The notes under the pieces: model-generated
Told to the model about the DNA's origin: nothing
The model's database searches: none
What the model saw: the letters and a program-made list of their open reading frames with translations, nothing else
Shown here: one piece after another, positions 47,026 through 56,885 of the stretch
Layout of the letters: the number at the start of each line of letters is the position of its first letter
How positions within the stretch are numbered: position 1 is the first letter of the stretch
Origin: Cytophagales bacterium
Lineage (GTDB): Bacteria; Bacteroidota; Bacteroidia; Cytophagales; 172606-1
Direction of reading: 5' to 3'
DNA length: 64,000 nucleotides
Assembly (NCBI GenBank): GCA_030446715.1
Contig: JAUJMU010000017.1
Span: forward strand, 1-64,000
Program-made: the position numbers and the translations under genes

Positions 47026-49551
47026 TTGCATTCTAAAGAGGAAAACATCCTTCTCTTGAACAGTTTTACCAAACTACTGATCAACGGTCTGCTGTTGTCA
47101 CTGCTGGCAACGGGTGGCTTCGCGCAGAGCATCAGCGGACACGTGTACGATCAGGAAGGCAAACCCATTCCCTACGCCAATGTATTCATCCGGGAGCACG
47201 CCAACGGCACCGCGGCCGACGAAAGGGGGCGGTACTTCCTCACGCTTGACCCCGGGGTGTATCACTTAGTATACTCCTCCCTCGGCTACCAGTCCGTAAC
47301 CGTAGAGGTGGTCGTACGCGACGGGCCGCTGGTGAAAGACGTAAGGCTGGCACTTTCCACCACCGAACTTGACGAAATCGTGGTAAAGGCGACCAAAAAA
47401 GACCCGGCCTACGAAATCATCCAGAACGTAATTGCCAATAAGGAGAAATACCTGAAAGGGGTGCAAAGCTACCGGGCTGATGTGTACGTGAAGGCCACGG
47501 AGGTGGTGGACCCGAAGAAAAAGAAGGAGAAGCCGGCCCCCGACGAAAGTGACGACCTCTCCCGGTCCGGTCCGCCACCCGACCCGTTTGCCGAAGAGCG
47601 GAAAAAGGAGCAGGCCCGCCTGCAAAATATCAATCTGGTGGAAATGCAGCTGGTACTCAACTACCAGTACCCCGATAAATACAAGGAGGAACGTACCGGC
47701 TACAAAGCTTACGGCAATAAAGGGGGGCTTTATATTCCATTATTCAGTGAAATTGACTTTAATTTTTACCACAACCTGGTCAGCCTGAAGGGCATTGCCG
47801 AAGTGCCGGTCATTTCGCCGGTGAGCCGGTTTGCGATCCTGTCCTACAAATACAAGCTGGAGGAGACTACCCGCGAAAATGGTCTTTTTGTGTACAAAAT
47901 AAAGGTGACGCCCCGCAAGACCGGCGACGCCACCTGCCACGGCTACGTGTACGTAAACGACAGCCTCTGGAACATCAACCGCCTCGAACTGACCATGGAA
48001 AAGGGCGGCTTGCGGTTCTACGATAGGTTTACCATCAAACAGACTTACGAGCAGATCGCTGAAGACCTCTGGTTACCCAACCGTCAGGAATTTACGTACG
48101 AAACCAAAGCGGGAGGCCGCGCCTTCCGGGGCAATACGGTGTTGTATTTTACCGGTTACCAGCGGGATTATGCGTTTCCTTCGCGTTTCTTCGGCAACGA
48201 AGTGGCCGTTACTACCAAAGAAGCCTACGGGCAGGATTCAACGTTCTGGAACCGAACCCGGCCGGAGGCGCTTTCTTCCGATCAGCAGAAGGTGATCCAA
48301 TACCGCGACAGCGTGGAGGCGGCCCACAAGACGAAAGCCTATCTGGACTCCATGGAGGCAAAATTCAATAAAATCACGCCGGGGGAATTGATCTACCAGG
48401 GTATCGGCTTCCGGAGAGAGGCCAAGAAAAGCCAGCTTTACATTGCGCCGATCTTGGGCATGATCAACTTTGAAGTTATCGGCGGTTTCCGGCTGGGCAC
48501 CAACGTGTGGTACTTCCGCCGGTTTGAGAACGGCCGGATGTTCAATACGCAAGCCACCTTCAACGTAGGTCTGAAGAATTCTGACTGGAACGGCAGCCTC
48601 AACTTCTGGACCCGCTACAACCCCTACCGGCTGGGCGATTTTTCGGTCCGGGTGGGCCGCAATTTTCAATCCATCAACAGCTTCGACGCCTACCTCAGTC
48701 AGCTGCGCATTTCCAACTTCATTCTGCACGAACACATTGACCTGTTTCACCGGATTGAGCTGTTCAATGGCTTCTACCTGGGTGCCGAACTGGGTTACCA
48801 CAACCGGCATTCGGTGGATAACTTCGACCGCACCTCCATCCTGAACCGGGTCATTAAGGAAGACGACCCGATTGAGTTCCAAAATTACCAGGCGCTGATC
48901 ACCACACTGCGGTTATCCTACACACCGTGGCAGCGGTACATGCGCGAACCGAACCAGAAAGTAGTGCTGGGCAGCCGGTTCCCAACGTTCAGCATGGTCC
49001 ACCGGCGGGGCTGGAATGGCCTGGCAGGCAGCGACATCGACTTTGATTACCTTGAGTTTGCGGTGGACCAGAATCTGACCCTCAGCACCCTTGGCAACTC
49101 GCGGTACAACATCACCGCTGGAAAGTTTGTGAATAGCCGCGACCTGCGTTACGTGGACCTGAAGCGGTTCCGGCGGTCCGATCCGTTCCTGTATTCCGAT
49201 CCGCTGCACTCCTTTCAGTTGCTGGATTCTGCCCTTTCGGCCACCGACCTGTTTTTTGAGGCGCACTACATCCACCACTTCAACGGGGCAATGATCAACA
49301 ACATACCGCTGATCAAAAAGACCCGCATCCGCACCGTGGCTGGTGCCGGTACGATGTGGCTGGCTGAAAACGGGTACCGGTATTCGGAAGTATTCGGCGG
49401 CGTGGAACGCATCTTCAAGCTGGGAGCCCGGCGCCGCCTGCGTCTCGGCGTGTACGGCGTGGTGTCGCAAACGAACCGCCTCGCCCCGCAGACCGGCTAC
49501 AAGGTTTCCTTCGACATCATTGACACCTGGAAACGGGACTGGAGTTATTAG
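47026..49551 (+). CDS. DUF5686 and carboxypeptidase-regulatory-like domain protein
   Basis: SISGHVYDQEGKPIPYANVFI; PAYEIIQNVIANKEKYLKGVQSYRADVYVKATEV; outer-membrane beta-rich C-terminus. Confidence 0.88.
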   Translation: MHSKEENILLLNSFTKLLINGLLLSLLATGGFAQSISGHVYDQEGKPIPYANVFIREHANGTAADERGRYFLTLDPGVYHLVYSSLGYQSVTVEVVVRDGPLVKDVRLALSTTELDEIVVKATKKDPAYEIIQNVIANKEKYLKGVQSYRADVYVKATEVVDPKKKKEKPAPDESDDLSRSGPPPDPFAEERKKEQARLQNINLVEMQLVLNYQYPDKYKEERTGYKAYGNKGGLYIPLFSEIDFNFYHNLVSLKGIAEVPVISPVSRFAILSYKYKLEETTRENGLFVYKIKVTPRKTGDATCHGYVYVNDSLWNINRLELTMEKGGLRFYDRFTIKQTYEQIAEDLWLPNRQEFTYETKAGGRAFRGNTVLYFTGYQRDYAFPSRFFGNEVAVTTKEAYGQDSTFWNRTRPEALSSDQQKVIQYRDSVEAAHKTKAYLDSMEAKFNKITPGELIYQGIGFRREAKKSQLYIAPILGMINFEVIGGFRLGTNVWYFRRFENGRMFNTQATFNVGLKNSDWNGSLNFWTRYNPYRLGDFSVRVGRNFQSINSFDAYLSQLRISNFILHEHIDLFHRIELFNGFYLGAELGYHNRHSVDNFDRTSILNRVIKEDDPIEFQNYQALITTLRLSYTPWQRYMREPNQKVVLGSRFPTFSMVHRRGWNGLAGSDIDFDYLEFAVDQNLTLSTLGNSRYNITAGKFVNSRDLRYVDLKRFRRSDPFLYSDPLHSFQLLDSALSATDLFFEAHYIHHFNGAMINNIPLIKKTRIRTVAGAGTMWLAENGYRYSEVFGGVERIFKLGARRRLRLGVYGVVSQTNRLAPQTGYKVSFDIIDTWKRDWSY

Positions 49552-49951
49552 AAAGATGTTGGGATGATTGAATAGCTTTTTACCTCACTACTGGGTTTCC
49601 ACCTGATAAGGCATAAAAGATTAACGTTTACCCACAAACCACTACGTTATTCAGTCCAGAGTGAGGGAGCCGTCGGCGAAACGGGTGCGGTGGGGGTGCA
49701 GCAACCGCGTGGCAGGTTCCCTGCCTGTGGGGTGGCCACAACCGAGCATGTGAATGCGAAGGGCACGGAGGCGGGAGCCGAATGTACCGAACATAGTTCT
49801 GCGAAGTCAAAAGTAAGACTCACGGGTATTTTTCCTTCTTACAGATGTGGTGGAAATGTCACTCCTAAGATGAAGACGGAACAGAATTGGATCGGTGAGT
49901 AGTTAGCCTTATGATTACAGGCCTACACAATTATGTATTCCCAAAGGAAAT

Positions 49952-51290
49952 TTACTGCCTGTCAGGTAATTGCTTACCCGAAGTTTCCCTGTCCCCAAAA
50001 TCCTCTTCGTAAACCACTTCGCCGTTCAGGCGGCTAAACCGGGTATAGTCTACGGAGCCGGTGCCTTCAAATTCGTAGCTGATGCCCACTACCTGTGCCG
50101 GTTTGTTCGGAAAAGTAGCCTCGTACGCCTTTTGCCCGTCTACGAACAGCTGCACCTGCCGGTCACGCACCTCGCACCGCACCGTTACCCACTGGTCTTG
50201 CCCGAAGCCGAAGGCCGAAAGATCCGTTTCGTTGCCGGGCACCCGGAGGCCCGCCATGTAAAGGCTCAGATTAGCAATGCAGCCCTTGGCACTCAGGGGA
50301 ATGGCAAAAATGTCCTCCTGGCAGAGAATGATAATGTCCATATTCTGACAGGCGGCGGAGCCGCTGCTGTAATCACTTTTCAACCGGGTCTCAAAGATGA
50401 AGTTGTCGTTACGCAGGCCCTGCAGGTCGGGTACGTGCCGGTACCGGACCACCGGAGGCTTTGGCTGCATCGGGATGTTCTGCCGCTCAATGGCCGCCAC
50501 CGGCAGGTGCAGCACGCCGTCTCTGACCGTTTCTTTCTGCTCAAAGTACACGGGTACAGGTTCCTGTTTTACAGCAACAACCCAGTCTTCGGAGGGAATG
50601 TATAAATCATGCTCCCGGACCACGTGGCCGCCAACCACCAGTTTGGCCCTGAAAAAGCCGGGGTAGTAATAGATTGAAGTATGATTTTGACCGTTTCTGG
50701 GCACCAACTGGCGGCGCCGGGCATCCCATGACTGCTGGATAAATACCGAGTCGGTGGGGGAAGCCGAGGCGTCGTAGCTGAATACGACTGAATTGGGTAA
50801 TACCTCTGGTCACCGGCCGTCAGCTGAAGGAATAATCGGCCGGATCAGGTGGCAGGGTGCCGAATGGTTCTGGAAAAACACCAGCACGCCGGCCAGTGCC
50901 ACGCCAATAGCAGCCCCGGGCCCACCAGCGACTCCGGGTTTGCCGCTGCCAGGCTGGTTCTTTCCTGACATTCCCCGCGACGCCGGTAACAGGGGAAGAA
51001 ATTTCGGCAGAGACCTCCACCCTATCTTGAACAGCACACTTAAGTCCTGCCAGTTTTCGTAACCGGCAAATACGGCCAGTGCATTCAGCGTGGTTTCGGT
51101 CGGCGCGGGATTCGTACTTCACCCGGCCCCACACCCGCTTCAGGGTGGTTACGCTCAGGGAAATTCCGGTTTCGGTGGGCAATGGCATCACTCAGCCGTT
51201 CAAAATCGCCGGTGGTCAGCTTGCCGCCTGCCCCCAACCCATCTTTGCTTCAATCGCCTTCAGGCATTGCTGCAGGATTTGTTCATCCGG
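49952..51290 (-). pseudogene. PKD-like/concanavalin-like protein, multiple frameshifts
   Basis: Frames: DEQILQQCLKAIEAKMGWG; LTTGDFERLSDAIAH; TGISLSVTTLKRVWGRVKYES; TLNALAVFAGYENWQDL; PNSVVFSYDASASPTDSVFIQQSWDARRRQ; HTSIYYYPGFFRAKLVVGGHVVREHDLYIPSEDW. Confidence 0.75.
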
Positions 51291-51442
51291 CCCGAAATGG
51301 TTTTGCTGGTTATCATTGGTTTACTTTTTGGCTCCCGGCAGCCTTGCACGCACTTGAACAGAAGTTGAACGGGCTTGAATGGACATTCCGGCCTGCATTG
51401 TCCACTTTCGGTTCATCCTTTCACTTCAATCAAAGTACCGAA

Positions 51443-52548
51443 ATGAAAACGTTAAATCAAATGCTATGGGTATTAATTATTGCATTGCTGCTGTTGCCAT
51501 CCGTGGGCAGCGCGCTCAGACGGTGGTGCCCTTTACGGAGGAACACTGGGACTTCAGCGCCGGAGAGTACACCCGGAAGAATATAAGGGTAAGCAGGCCA
51601 TTCACCTCAGGAAAGGCCCTGCCGTCCTGAAAGAAGTGCAGTTCCGGAATGGAATCATTGAGTACGATGTGGCCTTTCCACAGGAACGGGCTTTCATCGG
51701 CGTATCCTTCCGGAAGCAGGATGACAAAAATCACGAGGAATTTTACATGCGGTCCCACCAGTCGGGCAATCCCGATGCTACGCAATACACATGCCCGTAT
51801 ACAATGGAAAGGAGTCGTGGCAGCTTTACCACGGGGAAGGCTTCAACGCCCCGGTAAAATACCTGTTTAATGAGTGGATGCACGTTAAGCTAGTATTGCA
51901 GGAGGGCCAGATGGAAGTGTACATCAATGACATGAACAAACCTGCCTTATTTGTGCCCGAATTGAAGCGGGCTATGCGGCCCGGTACCATTTCCCTCGGG
52001 GGCGGTGCCCGCCGCCAATTTCAGCTATACCCTTTCCGAAAAGCCGCCGATGATCAGCGTAGCCAAAAAAGCCGCCCCGGCTCGGAAGGCACCATTGCTC
52101 CGCTGGCAGGTATCAGACGCTTTTCCGGGAGAAGAATCTGGAAAATGTGCTGCAACTACCGGCCAGCCAGAAGAACGGATTGAAGTGGCAGACGCTGCCA
52201 GCCGAGTGACGGGAATGGTGAACCTTGCCACCGGACCAGAGATGTCGGAGACGCATAATACGTCCTTTGCCCGCGTGGTGATCCAGTCAGATAAGGCGCA
52301 GGTGAAAAGATTGCAACTGGGCTTCAGTGACCGTGCCAAGGTATACCTCAACGATCAGATTCTCTACAGCGGCCACGATGAGTTTATGTCCCGCGACTAC
52401 CGCTTTCTGGGCCTGGCGGGTTATTATGACGAAGTATACCTGCCTCTCAAAAGGGCGCAACGAGTTGTGGATTGCCATTTCGGAGACTTTCGGGGGCTGG
52501 GGCCTCAAGGGAGCCATTGCCGACCAGACGGGCATCAAAATAGAATAA
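51443..52548 (+). pseudogene. secreted LamG/3-keto-disaccharide-hydrolase-like protein, multiple frameshifts
   Basis: QTVVPFTEEHWDFSAGEYT; EVQFRNGIIEYDVAFPQERAFIGVSFRKQDDKNHEEFYMRSHQSGNPDATQYT; FNEWMHVKLVLQEGQMEVYINDMNKPAL; SDRAKVYLNDQILYSG; NELWIAISETFGGWGLKGAIAD. Confidence 0.75.
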
Positions 52549-52631
52549 CTCCGCTGATCACTTAATACTTGTCCCATTCCGGTTTTCCGGTGTAAATTGG
52601 ACCTTCATCTTTTCTATAAACCCACATTCAA

Positions 52632-53189
52632 ATGAAAGTTTCAAACATCACTGCAGCCCGAAAAGGAATTTTACCGGTTATCTGGATGGCGATGCTTTTT
52701 GTGTCCGTCTCCTGCCTCGGTCAGGACGACAAGTCGAAGCGGCCCAGCCCTCCCGCCAAAGTCACCGAAAAGGTGGGCAACACCACCGTTACCATCGACT
52801 ACAGCCGTCCTTCGGTAAAAGGCCGGAAGATTTTCGGTGAAATGGAGCCCTACGGCAAAGTATGGCGCACCGGAGCCAACGAAGCCACTACTTTTGAAGT
52901 GAGCAACGCCGTCAACATTGAAGGACAACCCCTGCCGGCCGGGAAATATGGTCTCTTTACCATTCCCGGGGAGAACGAATGGACGGTCATCTTCAACAAA
53001 GTACCCAATCAGTCGGGTGCCTTCAATTATGACGAGAAGCAGGACGCCCTGCGCGTAAAGGTGAAGCCGAAGAAAACGGCCAAGCCCACCGAGATGCTGA
53101 CCTTCAACATCAACAAAAACGGTCAGGTAGCCATGCTGTGGGAAAACACCGAAGTGAACTTCAAAGTGTCTCCGGCCAAAGCCCAGTAA
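52632..53189 (+). CDS. DUF2911 protein
   Basis: VTIDYSRPSVKGRKIFGEMEPYGKVWRTGANEATTFEVSNAVNIEGQPLPAGKYGLFTIPG. Confidence 0.93.
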   Translation: MKVSNITAARKGILPVIWMAMLFVSVSCLGQDDKSKRPSPPAKVTEKVGNTTVTIDYSRPSVKGRKIFGEMEPYGKVWRTGANEATTFEVSNAVNIEGQPLPAGKYGLFTIPGENEWTVIFNKVPNQSGAFNYDEKQDALRVKVKPKKTAKPTEMLTFNINKNGQVAMLWENTEVNFKVSPAKAQ

Positions 53190-53395
53190 TTGTCGCCCGC
53201 AAAAACCGGAAGGTTATTGAAAACCCTCCGGTTTTTTGTTTTGTGGCCGGTGCCCCAAACCGCACACCTGCTGTCCGGATCAGGACACCTCCTACCCCTT
53301 TCCCTCCCCGGAAAAGGCCTTTCCCGGGCTTCTGCGCGCTTTTTCATTTTCTGGCAGGCTATTTGTCCGGCAAAATCTTATAAAATAATCCATTT

Positions 53396-53734
53396 ATGAA
53401 AAGGGTGTACCTGGGGGAGTTTGAGGAGATCGTATTGCTTACAGTAGCCGTACTGTTCGGGCAGGCCTACGGCGTGACGGTTACCCAAGAAATTGAGCGG
53501 CAAACGGGCCGTTCGGTGACGTTCAGCACGGTGCACACCACCCTGCAACGACTGGAAGAAAAAGGTTTTCTGGCTTCCGGCATGGGCGGCGCCACGGCTG
53601 AAAGAGGAGGGCGGCGGAAACGCTTTTACTCGGTAACTGCCGCCGGCGCCCAGGCCCTGCAGGAGATTCACCAGGTGCGTGCCCGGCTCTGGAGCCAGGT
53701 GCATCCGCAGGCCCTGCGGCTGGGCGTAGTCTGA
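53396..53734 (+). CDS. PadR family regulator (cassette 1)
   Basis: MKRVYLGEFEEIVLLTVAVLFGQAYGVTVTQEIERQTGRSVTFSTVHTTLQRLEEKGFL. Confidence 0.92.
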   Translation: MKRVYLGEFEEIVLLTVAVLFGQAYGVTVTQEIERQTGRSVTFSTVHTTLQRLEEKGFLASGMGGATAERGGRRKRFYSVTAAGAQALQEIHQVRARLWSQVHPQALRLGVV

Positions 53735-53789
53735 ACCTTGATTTTGGGAATGAAAAGATTAACAGGACTCTATAGCTGTACCTATCCGT

Positions 53790-56393
53790 ATGCCTGATCA
53801 GAAGTATTCTTCCCGCCCGCCCCGCTGGGCCGTAAAGTTGCTGGAACGAACCTGTCCGCCCCGGGACCGGGAGGAGGTGCAGGGCGACTTGCTGGAACTG
53901 TACGGCTACTGGGCCGAACTGTACGGGGAAGGAGTGGCCCGCCGCAAATATGTGCTCAACGTGCTGGGGCTGCTGCCATCTTTTGCCCGTAAAAACCGCT
54001 ACTCCCTTTCCCCCAAACCCCTCCACACCGATATGCTGCGAAACTACTTTACCGTTGCGGTCCGGAACCTGCTGCGCCGGAAAACCTATACGGCCATCAA
54101 CGTGGGCGGCCTCGCCCTGGGAATGACCACTACCGTGCTGCTGCTGCTCTGGGTGCAGGACGAACTGAGCTTTGACCGGTTTCACCGCAACGGGGAGCAC
54201 ATTTACCTCGTGGTGAGAGAGATTGACGTCAGCGGCAATCAGGTTACTTACGGCTACGCACCGGGGCCGGTGGCCGTGGCTGCAAGGCAGCAGGTGCCCG
54301 GCGTGGTGCAGGCAGTGCGCACCATTGAAAACACCGAAGTGGGCGTATTGGCGTACGGTGACAAGACATTTACCGGGGAGCAGTGCGGCTACGTAGACCC
54401 GGCATTTTTTACGCTGTTTAATTTTCCCGTTGTGAAGGGAAACGACAAGAACCCGTTTCCCACCAGGCAGTCCATCGTCATTACGCAGTCGGTAGCTGCC
54501 AGGTATTTCGGTGCGGCCGAGCCGCTTGGTAAAAACGTACTCGTGAACGGGAAGGACTACTATACCGTGACCGGCGTGATCAACGACATTCCGGCCAACT
54601 CGGATCTGCGGTTCGACGTGTTTTTTCCCTTCGAGATCCTGCACAAAACCCGCTGGAAGAGCCCTGACGAAGACTGGGGGAATTCCGGCTTCAAGACCTA
54701 CCTGCGGTTGCAGCCCGGCACCTCCCCGCAGGCGGTGGGCCAGCGGCTGACGGCCATCAACCGGGCTAACCTGCCCGACGCGGTCATGGCCTCAAAAATT
54801 ACCACCAAACTCCAGCCCCTGCACCAGGTGCACCTGTACCATCCCGACGGGACCGAAGCCGGCATGCAAATGGTGCGCATTTTCGGCATTGTAGCCGTAG
54901 TGGTGCTGCTTATCGCCTGCGTAAACTACGTGAATCTTTCCACGGCCCAGGCCACGCAACGGGCGCGGGAGGTGGGTATCCGCAAGGTGGTGGGGGCAGG
55001 GCGCGGGCAGGTGTTCGGTCAGTTCATCGGCGAGTCGGCCCTGGTGTTCACCCTGGCGTTTTTGCTGGCGTGCCTGCTCATCCGGCTGCTGCTGCCCATG
55101 TACAACGAGTTGTCAGGCAAGCAGCTCACGCTAAGCGTAGAGAATACGCAGTTGTTCGTCAGCCTGGGAGTGACCCTGCTGGTCACCTTGCTGGTAGCCG
55201 GCGTCTACCCGGCGCTTCTCCTCTCGTCCTTCCAGCCCCTGCACGTGCTGAAGGGGAAACTGGTGGCGGGCAGGGGCGGAAGTTCATTCCGCAAGCTATT
55301 GGTTACCGGCCAGTTTACCGCTTCGGTGGTGCTGATTGTGAGTACCCTCATCATCGGCCGGCAACTGGAGTACATGCGGGAAAAGGAACTGGGGTATCAG
55401 AAAGAGAACGTGTTCACCTTCTGGATGCGGGGCGACATGGGCAAACACTACGAGAGCATCCGGTCCGAATTGCAGGCGCAGCCGGGAATTACCGGCGTGA
55501 CGGCCTCTAACAGCAACATGCTCGACTTGCGCAACGACACGGGCGACACCGATTGGGACGGCAAAGACCCGGAGCGGATGTTTTCGGTGTATACGGCCAA
55601 CGTGGAGTCCGATTTTCTGCCGTTTTTCAACCTGCAACTGTTGTCGGGCCAAGGTTTCAAGGGTGCTCAGGGAGATTCTGCGCAGTTTATCCTCAACGAA
55701 ACAGCAGTGCGCCGGGCGGGCATTACCAATCCGGTCGGCAAGCGTTTCAAGCTCTGGCGCACTGAAGGCATCATCATCGGCGTGGTGCGCGATTTTCACT
55801 TCAAATCTATGCACCAGGCCATTGAGCCCATGGTGTTTTACCGGCATAAAGGTTGGCGGGGAAAACTGTACATCAAGACCACCGGCCGGGATGCGGCCCG
55901 GGCCATTGCCGCCACCGAAAAGCTCTGGAAGCGGTACAGCCCGGCTCACCCGTTCCAGTACAGCTTCCTGGACGACGAATACGACAAGTACTACAAGGCC
56001 GAGCAGCGCACGGGGGTACTGTTCCGGTACTTCGCGGGGATAGCCATTTTCATCTCCTGCCTGGGGCTTTACGGGCTGGCCACTTACACGGCCCAGAAGC
56101 GCACCCGGGAAATCAGTATCCGCAAAATATTGGGAGCCAGCGTTTCGGTCATTGTGGTGCTGCTTTCCCGGGAGTTCATCAAGCCCGTAGTCATTGCCCT
56201 GGCAGTAGCCGTGCCGCTTGCCTGGTATGCCGCCGGGGAGTGGCTGAGCAATTTTGCGTACAGCATTGACATGGAATGGTGGGTGTTTGGATTGGCGGGT
56301 GCACTATCACTCATGGTTGTGCTGTTTTCGGTGAGCTTCCAGTCCATCAAAGCCGCGCTGGCCAACCCGGCAGACTCGCTGCGGTCGGCGTAA
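53790..56393 (+). CDS. FtsX/MacB-type permease with N-terminal permease-prefix domain (cassette 1)
   Basis: PPRDREEVQGDLLELYGYWAELYGEGVARRKYVLNVLGLLPSFARK, then MLRNYFTVAVRNLLRRKTYTAINVGGLALGM. Confidence 0.9.
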   Translation: MPDQKYSSRPPRWAVKLLERTCPPRDREEVQGDLLELYGYWAELYGEGVARRKYVLNVLGLLPSFARKNRYSLSPKPLHTDMLRNYFTVAVRNLLRRKTYTAINVGGLALGMTTTVLLLLWVQDELSFDRFHRNGEHIYLVVREIDVSGNQVTYGYAPGPVAVAARQQVPGVVQAVRTIENTEVGVLAYGDKTFTGEQCGYVDPAFFTLFNFPVVKGNDKNPFPTRQSIVITQSVAARYFGAAEPLGKNVLVNGKDYYTVTGVINDIPANSDLRFDVFFPFEILHKTRWKSPDEDWGNSGFKTYLRLQPGTSPQAVGQRLTAINRANLPDAVMASKITTKLQPLHQVHLYHPDGTEAGMQMVRIFGIVAVVVLLIACVNYVNLSTAQATQRAREVGIRKVVGAGRGQVFGQFIGESALVFTLAFLLACLLIRLLLPMYNELSGKQLTLSVENTQLFVSLGVTLLVTLLVAGVYPALLLSSFQPLHVLKGKLVAGRGGSSFRKLLVTGQFTASVVLIVSTLIIGRQLEYMREKELGYQKENVFTFWMRGDMGKHYESIRSELQAQPGITGVTASNSNMLDLRNDTGDTDWDGKDPERMFSVYTANVESDFLPFFNLQLLSGQGFKGAQGDSAQFILNETAVRRAGITNPVGKRFKLWRTEGIIIGVVRDFHFKSMHQAIEPMVFYRHKGWRGKLYIKTTGRDAARAIAATEKLWKRYSPAHPFQYSFLDDEYDKYYKAEQRTGVLFRYFAGIAIFISCLGLYGLATYTAQKRTREISIRKILGASVSVIVVLLSREFIKPVVIALAVAVPLAWYAAGEWLSNFAYSIDMEWWVFGLAGALSLMVVLFSVSFQSIKAALANPADSLRSA

Positions 56394-56482
56394 GCCCCTG
56401 ATGGCTTACGCCCGGGTACTCAATGCAACTGAAATAAGCCGGCTTATTTGTTTTACATTTATGAAGTAAATAAATTAGCCGC

Positions 56483-56821
56483 ATGAAAGGAACCTACCTG
56501 GGGGAGTTTGAGGAAATCGTGCTGCTGGCGGTTTGCGTGCTGCACGAAGATGCCTACGGCGTTTCCATCACCGACGAAATCAACATCCGGACCGGCCGGC
56601 CGGCTCACCTCAGTGCGGTGCATACGGCCCTGTACCGGCTGGAGGAGAAGGGGCTTGTCTCGTCGGAACTTGGCGGTGCCACGCAGGCGCGGGGCGGCCG
56701 GCGCAAGCGGCTGTTCCGGGTGACGGCCGCCGGCAAAACGGCCCTCCGCGAAGCCCGCGAACTGCGCAACCAGTTTTGGAACCGCATTCCGGCAGTAGTA
56801 TGGGAAGGAGGGGCAATATAA
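56483..56821 (+). CDS. PadR family regulator (cassette 2)
   Basis: MKGTYLGEFEEIVLLAVCVLHEDAYGVSITDEINIRTGRPAHLSAVHTALYRLEEKGLV. Confidence 0.92.
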   Translation: MKGTYLGEFEEIVLLAVCVLHEDAYGVSITDEINIRTGRPAHLSAVHTALYRLEEKGLVSSELGGATQARGGRRKRLFRVTAAGKTALREARELRNQFWNRIPAVVWEGGAI

Positions 56822-56885
56822 TGCCACGCGGTATTACAACGGCTCTCAAGCTTGTGATGACCAGAGAACTAAAATGCTTTAAAAT

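Noticed and set aside
49651-49793. Short minus-strand ORF MFGTFGSRLRALRIHMLGCGHPTGREPATRLLHPHRTRFADGSLTLD
   Set aside because: Could be a gene fragment but too short and without recognisable homology
56440-56482. Possible PadR operator ttatttgttttacatttatgaagtaaataa
   Set aside because: Weak, AT-rich dyad; no convincing counterpart upstream of the first PadR gene
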